Shown in pieces: positions 1 to 7,433 of a stretch of DNA of 16,131 nucleotides. The notes beneath the pieces were generated by a model that saw only the letters and a list, made by a program, of their open reading frames with translations, was not told the origin of the DNA and ran no database searches. The stretch's first letter is position 1. Every line of letters starts with the position of its first letter. The DNA is taken from contig CAIOPD010000031.1 in assembly GCA_903860085.1 (NCBI GenBank), positions 1-16,131 of the forward strand, written 5' to 3'. The position numbers and the translations under genes are program-made. The stretch is from an uncultured Pseudomonadota bacterium (GTDB lineage Bacteria > Pseudomonadota > Gammaproteobacteria > Burkholderiales > Methylophilaceae).

Positions 1-47
1 ACCAGCGTACCTCAACCACAAGCACCCACACTTATCAGTTGTTAAAT

Positions 48-59
48 TGTTAAAGATCA
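48..59 (-). promoter_or_regulatory. boxA antitermination element of an rRNA leader
   Basis: Read leftward the bases are TGATCTTTAACA, one mismatch from the boxA consensus TGYTCTTTAACA that loads the Nus antitermination complex on ribosomal RNA transcripts. It lies about 50 nt downstream of a strong leftward promoter and is followed by sequence resembling betaproteobacterial 16S leaders. The 16S gene itself is outside the window, so the assignment rests on the element plus the promoter. Confidence 0.72.
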
Positions 60-76
60 GTCGACTCGGAAGTCAT

Positions 77-101
77 CTCGTTACCGCTTTGCCGTAACGA
101 G
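77..101 (-). other. 5' hairpin of the rRNA operon leader
   Basis: An 8-bp perfect inverted repeat (CTCGTTAC / GTAACGAG) encloses a 9-nt loop that can add two more pairs. It begins at about the predicted transcription start of the promoter at 108-135, so it would form the extreme 5' end of the rRNA leader. No T tract follows, so it is not an intrinsic terminator. A role in leader protection or processing is inference. Confidence 0.5.
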
Positions 102-107
102 GAGCGC

Positions 108-135
108 ATTATACAGAGGTTTTGAACCCCGTCAA
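108..135 (-). promoter_or_regulatory. rRNA operon sigma70 promoter (leftward)
   Basis: Leftward, the -35 is TTGACG, the spacer 16 nt and the -10 a perfect TATAAT. A GC-rich discriminator (GCGCTCC) follows, typical of promoters under stringent (ppGpp) and growth-rate control. AT-rich sequence at roughly 140-195 sits where an UP element would be. The downstream hairpin and boxA support an rRNA promoter. Confidence 0.75.
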
Positions 136-195
136 TCATAAACTTGAAACTTTTACCGTTTATTTTTTGAGCGCATTATTTGCTTGAAAAATTAT

Positions 196-272
196 TGGTT
201 GCGGGAACAGGATTTGAACCTGTGACCTTCGGGTTATGAGCCCGACGAGCTGCCAGACTGCTCCATCCCGCG
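196..272 (-). tRNA. initiator tRNA-fMet (CAU anticodon)
   Basis: This is a 77-nt gene read leftward with encoded CCA end. It has the D-arm, a GGGCTCATAACCC anticodon stem-loop with CAT and three G-C pairs at the stem base, and a T-arm with GGTTCAAATCC. The acceptor stem begins CGCGGG and ends CCCGCA, leaving the first base C opposite A. That unpaired end and the GGG/CCC anticodon stem are hallmarks of bacterial initiator tRNA, which is formylated and delivered to the ribosomal P site. It is transcribed from a promoter at 306-334. Only 60 nt separate its 3' end from the rRNA promoter -35 box, with no terminator visible between them. Confidence 0.95.
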
Positions 273-277
273 TCCGG

Positions 278-298
278 CTCGACATAAGTGCCGTCGAG
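278..298 (-). other. 5' leader hairpin of pre-tRNA-fMet
   Basis: A perfect 6-bp inverted repeat (CTCGAC / GTCGAG) with a 9-nt loop lies between the -10 box and the tRNA. The predicted start is near 299, so the primary transcript would open with this hairpin, which RNase P would remove with the leader. The arrangement resembles the 5' hairpin of the neighbouring rRNA leader. Confidence 0.45.
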
Positions 299-305
299 AG
301 GTGAG

Positions 306-334
306 ACTATAGCAAACCTTGCCCTTTACCGCAA
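306..334 (-). promoter_or_regulatory. promoter of tRNA-fMet (leftward)
   Basis: Leftward, the -35 is TTGCGG and the -10 is TATAGT, separated by exactly 17 nt. The predicted start is near 299, about 27 nt before the mature tRNA. No other good promoter was seen between the kdsB stop and the tRNA. Confidence 0.7.
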
Positions 335-402
335 GGACATTCGCGGCTTTTTATTAAAAGGTCTGGATTAAAATGACGTTAATATGACGGTTGTAAGAAT
401 AT

Positions 403-1182
403 TTAGCTAAGTATGCTACGAACGTACGCAAGGTCTTCAGCTGTATCCACGCCAACTGCTGGCGCATTATCTGATATCGCAACTGCAATTTTATAACCAT
501 GATGCAATACGCGTAACTGCTCTAAACTTTCAAACTGCTCTATTCCAACGGGTGCGATATTGGCATATTGCTTAAGAAATTTAGCACGGTAGGCATAGAT
601 ACCTATATGCCTATATGCAGGAATGCCTTCTGGCAGTTCAGCATTATCGGCAAAGGCATCACGTGGATATGGAATGGGTGCGCGACTAAAATACAAAGCA
701 TGCCCTCGCATATCCAACACCACTTTTACTATATTTGGATTAATGAAATCAACTTTAGTCTGTATGGCGTGACATGCTGTTGCCATCACGGCGTCTTTGC
801 TGTTCGCTAGCGCTGTAGCAACTTCAATAATTAATGCGGCTTCAATGAGTGGCTCATCACCTTGAACGTTCACTACAATAGCATCGTCAGCCCATCCTTG
901 GTGAGCAGCAACCTCAGCAATACGATCGGTACCACTGACATGATCTATTCTAGTCATGACAGCGGCAAATCCATGGTGCTGAGCGGCATCTAATATGCGT
1001 TGATCGTCAGTGGCAATCACCACTTGGTGCGCCCCGCTCATATGCGCTCGTTCTGCAACCCACACTACCATAGGCTTACCTGCAATATCTACTAACGGCT
1101 TACCTGGTAAACGCGTGCTCGCATATCGGGCGGGAATCACCACATAAAATGCTGGCTTTTGCGTATTAGCCAACTTCTTCAT
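403..1182 (-). CDS. kdsB: 3-deoxy-manno-octulosonate cytidylyltransferase (CMP-Kdo synthetase)
   Basis: KdsB activates Kdo with CTP to make CMP-Kdo, the sugar donor for the LPS inner core; it is a cytosolic enzyme. The 259-residue product matches the family's usual ~250. The nucleotide-binding signature [14 protein letters not shown] is at residues 17-30, followed by ATDD (57-60), GTDR (84-87) and the metal/CTP-site VQGDEP (106-111). The ATG overlaps the last 17 bp of the Trm112-like gene upstream, so translation is probably coupled. The product has about ten residues ahead of the usual family start, and no better-placed ATG exists. It is last in the exbB-exbD-msbA-lpxK-ycaR-kdsB unit, all envelope-related. 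Annotation by family recognition is secure. Confidence 0.96.
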   Translation of the reverse strand: MKKLANTQKPAFYVVIPARYASTRLPGKPLVDIAGKPMVVWVAERAHMSGAHQVVIATDDQRILDAAQHHGFAAVMTRIDHVSGTDRIAEVAAHQGWADDAIVVNVQGDEPLIEAALIIEVATALANSKDAVMATACHAIQTKVDFINPNIVKVVLDMRGHALYFSRAPIPYPRDAFADNAELPEGIPAYRHIGIYAYRAKFLKQYANIAPVGIEQFESLEQLRVLHHGYKIAVAISDNAPAVGVDTAEDLAYVRSILS

Positions 1183-1348
1183 CTTCAGCTAATTTGCGTG
1201 CTTCATCTTCAAGCATGACAGGAATACCGTCTTTGATCGGATAAGCCAAGCGCGCTGATTTAGAAATCAATTCATTTTTGGCTTTATTGTAAATCAACGG
1301 TCCCTTGGTCACAGGACACACTAAAATCTGTAATAACTTTGCATCCAT
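1166..1348 (-). CDS. Trm112-like small protein (YcaR/UPF0434 family)
   Basis: This 60-residue protein belongs to the YcaR/UPF0434 branch of the Trm112 family. It is recognised by [14 protein letters not shown] near the N-terminus and [13 protein letters not shown] in the middle. Eukaryotic and archaeal Trm112 proteins activate methyltransferases; the role of the bacterial lpxK-kdsB-linked form is not settled. Zinc-binding members carry CPxC and a later LxC pair; here only C11 remains (CPVT, then LISKS), so a classical zinc site is unlikely. An AAGAGG ribosome binding site lies 10 nt before the ATG. It sits 14 bp after lpxK and overlaps kdsB, matching a gene order conserved in proteobacteria. 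Confidence 0.9.
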   Translation of the reverse strand: MDAKLLQILVCPVTKGPLIYNKAKNELISKSARLAYPIKDGIPVMLEDEARKLAEDEEVG

Positions 1349-1362
1349 CTTAAAATAACCTC

Positions 1363-2355
1363 TTAATTAGTTAACTTATTCAATACAACAGCCATCAGTT
1401 CTGGCTGAATATCTGCGCTTACTGGCAACACCCAGAATCCAGGCTTCGCAAAGTCTAGACATTTTACGGCATCTTTTTCGGTCATCACCACTATATCAGC
1501 AACATTTTCGGCAAAGTCTTGTGCTTGAAATGCGTAATGATCAGCATAAGCTTTGCTTTCAAACTGTAAACCTAAAGTATGCAACTGTTGAAAAAAACGC
1601 TGCGGATTCCCTATGCCAGCAATTGCCAACACTTGCTTTCCGGCAAAGCTATCTACGCTACAGACTTTATCAGGATCAAGTAAGTTGTAAAAGTTTGTCG
1701 CTTGCAGTCGCATTTCAATTGGGTTTAAAGCCTGAATATTACCTAGCTCACACCTTCCATTTACTACCACTGCATCCACCTGTGTTAAGCGTGCTACTGA
1801 CTCACGCAACGGTCCCGCCGGCAACAAAGCGCCGTTACCAAATCCTGCGATACCATCAACTACCGCAATCTCAACATCTCTTTGCAAGCGATAGTGCTGT
1901 AACCCGTCATCACTAATAATAATATTACATTCAGTATGAGCTGCCAGCAAAGCTTGTCCAGCAGCTATACGATCAACGCCAACAAATACTGGGCAACCTG
2001 TGCGCCTTGCGAGCAAAAGTGGTTCGTCCCCAACTTGCTGAGGGTCGCTATGCGAAAGCACGGCTAACACCTCATGGCTACTTCCACCATAACCCCGACT
2101 GATAATGCCCGGCCGATAACCTGCAATCTGCAATTGCTTAGCCAGCCAAATCACCAATGGGGTTTTGCCGCTGCCACCCACATTAATATTACCAACCACC
2201 AACACTGGTACTGCTAAACGATAGGATTTTAGCCAGCCATTTTGATACAACCACTTACGTAGTGAACTGATAATGAAAAATACTAGGGAGGCGGGCAATA
2301 GGAAAGCGTGCCACGGCGTATAGGATAACCACTGCTTTTGAAGCCAGCCAGTCAT
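1363..2355 (-). CDS. lpxK: tetraacyldisaccharide 4'-kinase (lipid A kinase)
   Basis: LpxK phosphorylates the 4' position of the lipid A disaccharide precursor to give lipid IVA at the cytoplasmic face of the inner membrane. The 330-residue length fits the family. A hydrophobic N-terminal segment (about residues 16-32) is the expected membrane anchor. The Walker A loop [12 protein letters not shown] is at 55-66, the RGYGG motif at 88-92, and the family motif DDGLQH at 149-154, followed by [11 protein letters not shown]. It starts 21 bp after the msbA stop, and no good ribosome binding site is visible, so it may depend on read-through translation. The next gene is the Trm112-like one, then kdsB. 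Confidence 0.96.
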   Translation of the reverse strand: MTGWLQKQWLSYTPWHAFLLPASLVFFIISSLRKWLYQNGWLKSYRLAVPVLVVGNINVGGSGKTPLVIWLAKQLQIAGYRPGIISRGYGGSSHEVLAVLSHSDPQQVGDEPLLLARRTGCPVFVGVDRIAAGQALLAAHTECNIIISDDGLQHYRLQRDVEIAVVDGIAGFGNGALLPAGPLRESVARLTQVDAVVVNGRCELGNIQALNPIEMRLQATNFYNLLDPDKVCSVDSFAGKQVLAIAGIGNPQRFFQQLHTLGLQFESKAYADHYAFQAQDFAENVADIVVMTEKDAVKCLDFAKPGFWVLPVSADIQPELMAVVLNKLTN

Positions 2356-2376
2356 AGCGGCAGAGTTACGAGTGGG

Positions 2377-4131
2377 TTAACTAAATTGTTTTTGATACAA
2401 CTTAGCATAGTGGCCATTTTGTTTAATAAGCGTGTCATGGGTCCCAGCTTCAACAATTTTACCTTGCTCCATCACCATAATGCGATCCGCATTCTCGATA
2501 GTGCTGAGTCTATGCGCGATGACGATGCTGGTTCTATTTTGCATCAGCGTATCAAGCGCGGCTTGCACGTGTTGCTCAGATTCGGTATCTAGTGCGGAAG
2601 TCGCTTCATCAAGCAGCAATATTGGCGCATCCTTCAAAATGGCGCGCGCAATCGCGATACGCTGGCGCTGACCCCCAGACAAACGCACACCTCGATCACC
2701 AATTTCATTTTGCAGACCATGGGGAAGTTGTTGTATAAACTCCCAAGCGTGCGCGGCCTTGGCGGCATTAATAACATCTTGCTCACTTGCATCACGCAAC
2801 ACACCATAGGCGATATTGTTGAAGATGGTGTCATTAAACAGAATCACATCCTGACTTACCAGTGAAAATTGTTCACGCAAATTAGCCAAAGGTAGGGTGC
2901 GCATATCTACACCGTCTATCAGCACTTGGCCATGTTGCAACTCATAAAATCTTGGCAACAAATTAACCAAAGTCGTCTTACCCCCGCCCGAACGACCAAC
3001 TAGCGCTAGTTTTTCACCTGGCTGTATTGTAAAGCTAATATCGTTAAGTGCCGGTCGCTTGGCATTTTGATAGCTCAGACTGACATTTCTAAATTCTATT
3101 TCGCCGTGAGTCCTCGCTAATACTTGCTTGCCATCATCGACTTCCGGTTCAATATCAATCACTCCGAATACACTCTGTGCTGCAGCCAGAGCCACTTGCA
3201 CTTCTTCATTCATAGCAGTGAGATGCTTAATCGGTGCAATTAACATAAGTAATGCTGCCACGAAAGCTGCAAACTCACCGGCACTAAATCGCCCAACCGC
3301 GTAGTAAACCACTAGACCTAAAGACACTGCAGCTAATAGCTCAATCACCATACTATTCATGCCAGACAAACGTGCAAGCCGAATTTGCATATGTCTATTC
3401 TTAGCCGCCACTTTAGCAAAGCGTTGGTTTTCATAACTACTCGCGCCGAAAATCTTCACAATACGCTGACCTGATATAGCTTCTTCTGCCACCTTAGTCA
3501 TTTCGCCGATAGAGTCTTGCGCTTGCTTTCCCGCATTGCGTAGCTTTGGCGTCATAGCTCTTAGGTAAAAGGCCATAATCGGGGCAATTAGCGCAAAAAT
3601 TAGAGTTAGACGCCAATCTAAATACAGCATATAGCCAATAATGCCCAAGGCTGTCAGGGTGTCGCTGACTAGAGAAATGGCAGAACGCGTTGCTGCACCA
3701 GACATTTGCTCAACATCGTAGGTAATTTTGGCAACAACAATACCCGCAGACTGCTCATCAAAATATGTAATCGGCAGGCGCATCAGTTGCTGAAACACAC
3801 TGCGGCGTAAATCTTCAACTACACGTCGCGCCACCCATCTCATAGCAAAGCCAGAAAAAAATCCGGACAGGCCACGCACAGCCATTAAGCCAAATAACAT
3901 AAGGGGCAGTAAAGCCATTTTGTCGGGGGACTGTTTAACAAACCCCTCATCGGTTACTTGCTTTATAGTCGCTAGAAAAGCGGTATTGGTAGCTGATAAA
4001 AACACCAGTCCCAAAATGCCGATTAAAAAGACTCCTTTATATTTCCATGCGTAAGCAAATAAACGAAGATATAAAGTCTTTGAATCGGCAACCTTTTCTT
4101 GTGAAGTTGCTTTAGGAGTTGAATTCGACAT
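2377..4131 (-). CDS. msbA: lipid A export ABC transporter, permease/ATPase
   Basis: MsbA flips core-lipid A across the inner membrane using ATP, as a homodimer of fused permease-ATPase chains. The 584 residues equal the family norm. An N-terminal six-helix permease domain occupies roughly residues 25-320, and an ABC ATPase domain follows. The Walker A (GRSGGGKTT) starts at 379, the signature LSGGQ is at 484-488, the Walker B aspartate-glutamate pair at 508-509, and the H-loop histidine at 540. All catalytic residues are present. It lies between exbD and lpxK, so supply and transport of lipid A are co-expressed. A heterologous multidrug exporter is the alternative, but the context strongly favours MsbA. 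Confidence 0.94.
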   Translation of the reverse strand: MSNSTPKATSQEKVADSKTLYLRLFAYAWKYKGVFLIGILGLVFLSATNTAFLATIKQVTDEGFVKQSPDKMALLPLMLFGLMAVRGLSGFFSGFAMRWVARRVVEDLRRSVFQQLMRLPITYFDEQSAGIVVAKITYDVEQMSGAATRSAISLVSDTLTALGIIGYMLYLDWRLTLIFALIAPIMAFYLRAMTPKLRNAGKQAQDSIGEMTKVAEEAISGQRIVKIFGASSYENQRFAKVAAKNRHMQIRLARLSGMNSMVIELLAAVSLGLVVYYAVGRFSAGEFAAFVAALLMLIAPIKHLTAMNEEVQVALAAAQSVFGVIDIEPEVDDGKQVLARTHGEIEFRNVSLSYQNAKRPALNDISFTIQPGEKLALVGRSGGGKTTLVNLLPRFYELQHGQVLIDGVDMRTLPLANLREQFSLVSQDVILFNDTIFNNIAYGVLRDASEQDVINAAKAAHAWEFIQQLPHGLQNEIGDRGVRLSGGQRQRIAIARAILKDAPILLLDEATSALDTESEQHVQAALDTLMQNRTSIVIAHRLSTIENADRIMVMEQGKIVEAGTHDTLIKQNGHYAKLYQKQFS

Positions 4132-4169
4132 AACTAACGTCGATACGTAGTGGTCAGAAAATTAGAAAT

Positions 4170-4592
4170 TTAAGAGCCCGCTTTAGCTTGAGTAGCAAAG
4201 GTAATATGGGTGTAACCCACAACGCGAGATGCTTCCATTACATTAATTACCGATTGATGCGTGGTTTTTGCGTCGGCATTAATAATCACCGTAGGCTCTT
4301 TTTCGCTATTAGCGGCAGCTTGGAGCGCTGCAGCAATCGCAGTCACCGATGTGTCAGTCATGGCTTTATGGTTAATCACATATTTACCGCTGGCATCAAT
4401 GCCGACTTCTATGGTTAATGGTTTTTCTTGCGGCGCATTAGCTTCAGCCGTTGGTAAATTGATTTGAAGTTCGCTAGTACGTGAGAAAGTAGTACTCACT
4501 ACCAAGAAAATAATAATGACCAACAACACGTCGATCAGTGGCACGAGGTTCATCTCAAGATCTTCATGACGCTTGCCACGCTGTAAATTCAT
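4170..4592 (-). CDS. exbD: ExbD/TolR-family biopolymer transport protein
   Basis: This is a 140-residue single-span inner-membrane protein with a short cytoplasmic tail, one helix at about 17-34 and a periplasmic domain. The helix contains PLIDVLLVIIIFLVV, and D21 corresponds to the conserved proton-pathway aspartate of ExbD/TolR. With ExbB it forms a proton-driven motor that normally energises TonB or Tol. A clear AAGGAA ribosome binding site precedes the ATG, and the gene is 25 bp after exbB. No tonB is adjacent; the pair is instead joined to msbA-lpxK, a layout common in betaproteobacteria. Its specific partner cannot be told from the window; tolR is the alternative name. Confidence 0.9.
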   Translation of the reverse strand: MNLQRGKRHEDLEMNLVPLIDVLLVIIIFLVVSTTFSRTSELQINLPTAEANAPQEKPLTIEVGIDASGKYVINHKAMTDTSVTAIAAALQAAANSEKEPTVIINADAKTTHQSVINVMEASRVVGYTHITFATQAKAGS

Positions 4593-4617
4593 AACTATTC
4601 CTTCTATCTAAAGCGAG

Positions 4618-5223
4618 TTACTTACGTTCGCCGTGAATAATTTCCACTAGTTTGATGGCTTGTTGCTCCATATCCACTAGCAAACTATCAACTTTTGCGC
4701 GGAAATAACGATAGGTCAGCATAGCAGGCACGGCCACCACAATACCCGCTGCAGTGTTGTATAAAGCCACAGAAATACCGCGTGCAAATTGTGCTACGTC
4801 GTGACCAGTACTGGTAAATGCACCAAACAATTCAACCATACCAATTACTGTACCTAGCAAACCTAATAGAGGGGCTACAGTAGCTATTGATCCTAGAGTG
4901 GAAAGATACTTTCCTAACTGATGATCTACGGCACGTCCAGTTTCCTCGATCGCTTCTTTGGTAATTTCACGTGAGTTCTTGGCGTTAGATAGCGCGCTAG
5001 CAAACAATTGACCCAATAGAGAATGTTCCTCTAAACGGGCAATCGTTTCCTTAGTAATACCGCCCTTTGCTAGCCAAATTTGAACTTCTGGCAATAAATT
5101 CTTAGGTGCTACCGTACTTTCACGTAATGCAAAAAAACGTTCACCTATAATGGCTAATGCCACTACTGATGCAAAGATGAGTGGCCAAATTGGCCAACCT
5201 GCCGCTAAAATAATTTGCCACAC
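4618..5223 (-). CDS. exbB: ExbB/TolQ/MotA-family proton channel protein
   Basis: This 201-residue protein has three predicted membrane helices at about 9-27, 112-134 and 152-172. A large cytoplasmic loop lies between the first two, the ExbB/TolQ topology. The GLLGTVIGMVELF segment at 121-133 and ALYNTAAGIVVAVPA at 153-167 are family hallmarks and line the proton path with ExbD. The start codon is GTG, preceded by GGGAG at a 7-nt distance. It is the first gene of the lipid A cluster, with its own promoter upstream at 5297-5325. TolQ is the alternative family label, but no tolA, tolB or pal is near. Confidence 0.9.
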   Translation of the reverse strand: MWQIILAAGWPIWPLIFASVVALAIIGERFFALRESTVAPKNLLPEVQIWLAKGGITKETIARLEEHSLLGQLFASALSNAKNSREITKEAIEETGRAVDHQLGKYLSTLGSIATVAPLLGLLGTVIGMVELFGAFTSTGHDVAQFARGISVALYNTAAGIVVAVPAMLTYRYFRAKVDSLLVDMEQQAIKLVEIIHGERK

Positions 5224-5296
5224 GGTGCAACTCCCTAAAATTCAAATAAAAACTTAAAAAATCTTCATGTATTTGGATAGAACTCATCCCTGCGCT

Positions 5297-5325
5297 ACTT
5301 TAGCCGTTAGTGTGCTTTTGGGCAA
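5297..5325 (-). promoter_or_regulatory. promoter for exbB-exbD-msbA-lpxK-ycaR-kdsB
   Basis: Leftward, the -35 is TTGCCC and the -10 is TAAAGT, separated by exactly 17 nt, with a predicted start near 5290 and a 66-nt leader before the exbB GTG. It lies in the only sizeable gap (173 bp) in the leftward block, which suggests that exbB onward is transcribed separately from lolCD. Confidence 0.55.
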
Positions 5326-5331
5326 GCCTGA

Positions 5332-5348
5332 AGTAAATTTGATTTACT
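5332..5348. promoter_or_regulatory. 17-bp palindrome upstream of the exbB promoter
   Basis: AGTAAAT-TTG-ATTTACT is a perfect 7-bp inverted repeat with a 3-bp centre. The centre is about 50 bp upstream of the predicted exbB start, where an activator or repressor could bind. It does not match the Fur consensus that might be expected for exbBD. It is too AT-rich to be a strong terminator for lolD. Confidence 0.35.
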
Positions 5349-5396
5349 AGGTTACTCACCCACGGCCCTAGGAAAAACTTTACTGATCATTGACCA

Positions 5397-6083
5397 TTAC
5401 AATGACTGCAAACACCCGTCAACCAACTTATATTGCCGCTGCATTTTCTGTGCAAGTTCTAAATCATGGGTCACCACCACCAAGCTTAAATTGTGGCTTT
5501 GATTCATTTCTAACAATAAATCAAACACCGCATGCGCCGTATGCCGATCAAGGTTGCCAGTAGGCTCATCCGCCAAAATACATTGTGGCTGTGTCACTAA
5601 AGCCCTTGCTACGGCTGCGCGCTGGCGCTCACCGCCCGACAACTCACCAGGCATATGTTGCAATCTATGTTCCAAGCCAACCTTATTCAGCGTTTCGGCA
5701 GCTAATCTAAGTGCCTGTTCACGGGGCATACGCCTAATTAATAATGGCATTGCTACGTTTTCTAGCGCGGTAAATTCTGGTAGCAAATGGTGAAACTGGT
5801 AAACAAAACCCAGCGACTGATTGCGCAATAGGCCCTTTTTGCTTTCGCTTAAAGTAACTAAATTTTGATTGCATATAGCCACTTCACCGCTTGTAGGAGA
5901 ATCGAGGCCGCCCAGTAAATGTAATAATGTACTTTTCCCTGAGCCAGAAGTCCCCACAATAGCTACTTGCTCTCCAGCGCCCACACTTAAATCTATGCCG
6001 TTAAGCACTGCCACTTCTAGACCTTGGTAGGTTTTATGCAGGGCTCTACATGCGACAATACTCGTCGTGTCTAAATTACTCAT
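5397..6083 (-). CDS. lolD: lipoprotein-releasing ABC transporter ATPase LolD
   Basis: LolD hydrolyses ATP to power extraction of outer-membrane lipoproteins from the inner membrane and hand-over to LolA. The product is 228 residues, normal for the family. Walker [10 protein letters not shown] is at 44-52, the Q-loop glutamine near 96, LSGGERQ at 148-154, Walker B CILADEP at 168-174 and the switch histidine at 206. The ATG overlaps the lolC stop by 8 bp (ATGAGTAA), so the two are translationally coupled; GAGG lies 9 nt upstream. MacB-type ATPases are close relatives, but the LolC neighbour fixes the identity. Confidence 0.95.
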   Translation of the reverse strand: MSNLDTTSIVACRALHKTYQGLEVAVLNGIDLSVGAGEQVAIVGTSGSGKSTLLHLLGGLDSPTSGEVAICNQNLVTLSESKKGLLRNQSLGFVYQFHHLLPEFTALENVAMPLLIRRMPREQALRLAAETLNKVGLEHRLQHMPGELSGGERQRAAVARALVTQPQCILADEPTGNLDRHTAHAVFDLLLEMNQSHNLSLVVVTHDLELAQKMQRQYKLVDGCLQSL

Positions 6084-7362
6084 AACGCAAGGCCTCAGCT
6101 GGATTTATTTTACTGGCTTTCCAACTTGGATATAAAGTGGCTAGCAGACTTAATACAAATGACATCAGCACAATGGTAATCACATCTGACCAGATTAAGT
6201 CTGAAGGCAAGTCACTGATGTAGTAAACATCTTTGGCTAGAAACTGTACGTGCAACAAATGTTCAATAAACGGAATAATAGTGCTGATATTAAGTGCAAT
6301 TAAAATGCCAAACACTGCCCCAACTACTGTGCCGATAACCCCTATCAAGGCTCCTTGGACGATAAAAATCAGCATAATACTCATCGGACTCGCGCCTAAA
6401 GTGCGCATAATAGCAATGTCAGCGCGCTTGTCTGTCACCGCCATTACTAGCGTGGATACAATATTAAAAGCGGCCACTGCAACAATTAATGTAAGGATAA
6501 TAAACATCACGCGCTTTTCCATTTGCACTGCACGAAAGAAATTGGCGTGCTGCTGCGTCCAGTCGGTAACATAAAACGCGCTACCGTAACGATTTAACTG
6601 AGCACTAAGCGAGGTTGCAATGCTGGGTGCATCAAATAAATCGTCTAACTTGAGACGCAATCCTGAAACTTTATTTTCCATACGATACAACTTAGCAGCA
6701 TCATCAATATGGATTAGTGCTAGTCCAGCATCATATTCATACATACCAATTTGGAATAAACCCACTAAGGTAAATTGCTTCAGCCTCGGCACTACCCCTG
6801 TCGGAGTAAACTGACCTTGCGGTGCCATCACCACCACTTTATCACCTATTTGCGCGCCCAAAGCCTGCGCCAAATCAGCACCTAAAATAATGCCGAACTC
6901 ACCAGCACGTAGGTTATCTAGCCTGCCAACTTTCATATGACGACCTAAGTCTGCCACTTTATCCTCTGCCTTAGGAAGCACGCCGCGAATAATGGCGCCC
7001 TGAACACCTTGGCCATAACTCAACATACCTTGCGCGGTGATGTATGGAGCGTCTGCCAAAACGTGCGGATGCTTAGCGGCAATCACCGCAACCGACTGCC
7101 AATCGTCTAGCTGATTGTTGCTAGAGGTGATTTCCAAATGCGAGGCCACGCCCAAAATACGCGTACGTAACTCTTTTTGGAAGCCATTCATCACAGACAG
7201 CACCACAATAAGTGCCGCAACACCAAGTGCAATGCCAATCATACTGGTGAGGGAGATAAACGAAATGAAGTGATTTTTGCGTTTTGCGCGGGTATAGCGC
7301 ATACCGACAAACAATTCAAATGTGGCTAATTTTGTTACGAATGATTTTATATTGGTGAACAT
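6076..7362 (-). CDS. lolC: lipoprotein-releasing system transmembrane protein LolC/LolE
   Basis: This is the inner-membrane permease of the Lol lipoprotein-release complex, 428 residues from the ATG at 7362. Helix 1 is at about 33-56. A large periplasmic domain follows to about 284, then helices at 285-309, 328-358 and 392-413, the FtsX/MacB topology. An in-frame ATG at 7410 would add 16 residues, but it overlaps an inverted repeat and would leave only 23 bp to ribE. The 7362 start gives normal family length and a promoter at the correct distance. Only one LolC/E protein is encoded beside LolD. This fits either a single-permease (LolDF-like) complex or a distant lolE. Confidence 0.93.
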   Translation of the reverse strand: MFTNIKSFVTKLATFELFVGMRYTRAKRKNHFISFISLTSMIGIALGVAALIVVLSVMNGFQKELRTRILGVASHLEITSSNNQLDDWQSVAVIAAKHPHVLADAPYITAQGMLSYGQGVQGAIIRGVLPKAEDKVADLGRHMKVGRLDNLRAGEFGIILGADLAQALGAQIGDKVVVMAPQGQFTPTGVVPRLKQFTLVGLFQIGMYEYDAGLALIHIDDAAKLYRMENKVSGLRLKLDDLFDAPSIATSLSAQLNRYGSAFYVTDWTQQHANFFRAVQMEKRVMFIILTLIVAVAAFNIVSTLVMAVTDKRADIAIMRTLGASPMSIMLIFIVQGALIGVIGTVVGAVFGILIALNISTIIPFIEHLLHVQFLAKDVYYISDLPSDLIWSDVITIVLMSFVLSLLATLYPSWKASKINPAEALRYE

Positions 7363-7369
7363 AAGACAA

Positions 7370-7378
7370 ATTCTAACA
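7370..7378 (-). promoter_or_regulatory. extended -10 promoter of lolC, predicted leaderless
   Basis: Leftward, TGT-TAGAAT ends 7 nt before the ATG at 7362, so the transcript should begin at or next to the start codon. No ribosome binding site precedes this ATG, in agreement with a leaderless mRNA. The -35 match is poor, as tolerated by TGn-extended promoters. Confidence 0.5.
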
Positions 7379-7385
7379 GCCTTAA

Positions 7386-7413
7386 GGCGTGCATAAGAAA
7401 CATATTGCACGCC
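7386..7413. promoter_or_regulatory. inverted-repeat operator candidate between lolC and ribE
   Basis: GGCGTGCA-N12-TGCACGCC is a perfect 8-bp inverted repeat with half-sites 20 bp apart, two helical turns. Its centre (7399.5) is 35-38 bp upstream of both predicted starts (7362 and 7434), so it covers both -35 zones. The symmetry suggests one dimeric regulator acting on both divergent genes. The regulator is unknown. Confidence 0.45.
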
Positions 7414-7418
7414 AACTC

Positions 7419-7427
7419 TGATAAAAT
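7419..7427 (+). promoter_or_regulatory. extended -10 promoter of ribE, predicted leaderless
   Basis: TGA-TAAAAT ends 6 nt before the ribE ATG at 7434, placing the transcription start on the start codon. There is no ribosome binding site and no room for an FMN riboswitch. TTGCAC at 7405-7410 is only 11 nt from the -10, too close for a -35 box. Confidence 0.5.
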
Positions 7428-7433
7428 CTCGGC

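Noticed and set aside
318..336. CCTTGC-N7-GCAAGG hairpin after kdsB as a terminator
   Set aside because: No T tract follows, and the repeat lies inside the spacer and -35 of the tRNA-fMet promoter.
5264..5347. 27-codon ORF on the + strand in the exbB-lolD gap
   Set aside because: It has no ribosome binding site and overlaps the exbB promoter and palindrome; likely chance.
7363..7410. Longer lolC start at 7410
   Set aside because: It would overlap the inverted repeat, leave 23 bp to ribE and add 16 residues not typical of LolC; the ATG at 7362 has a promoter at the right distance.
7363..7433. FMN riboswitch upstream of ribE
   Set aside because: The spacer is only 71 bp, lacks the conserved RFN helices, and the predicted start is at the ATG.
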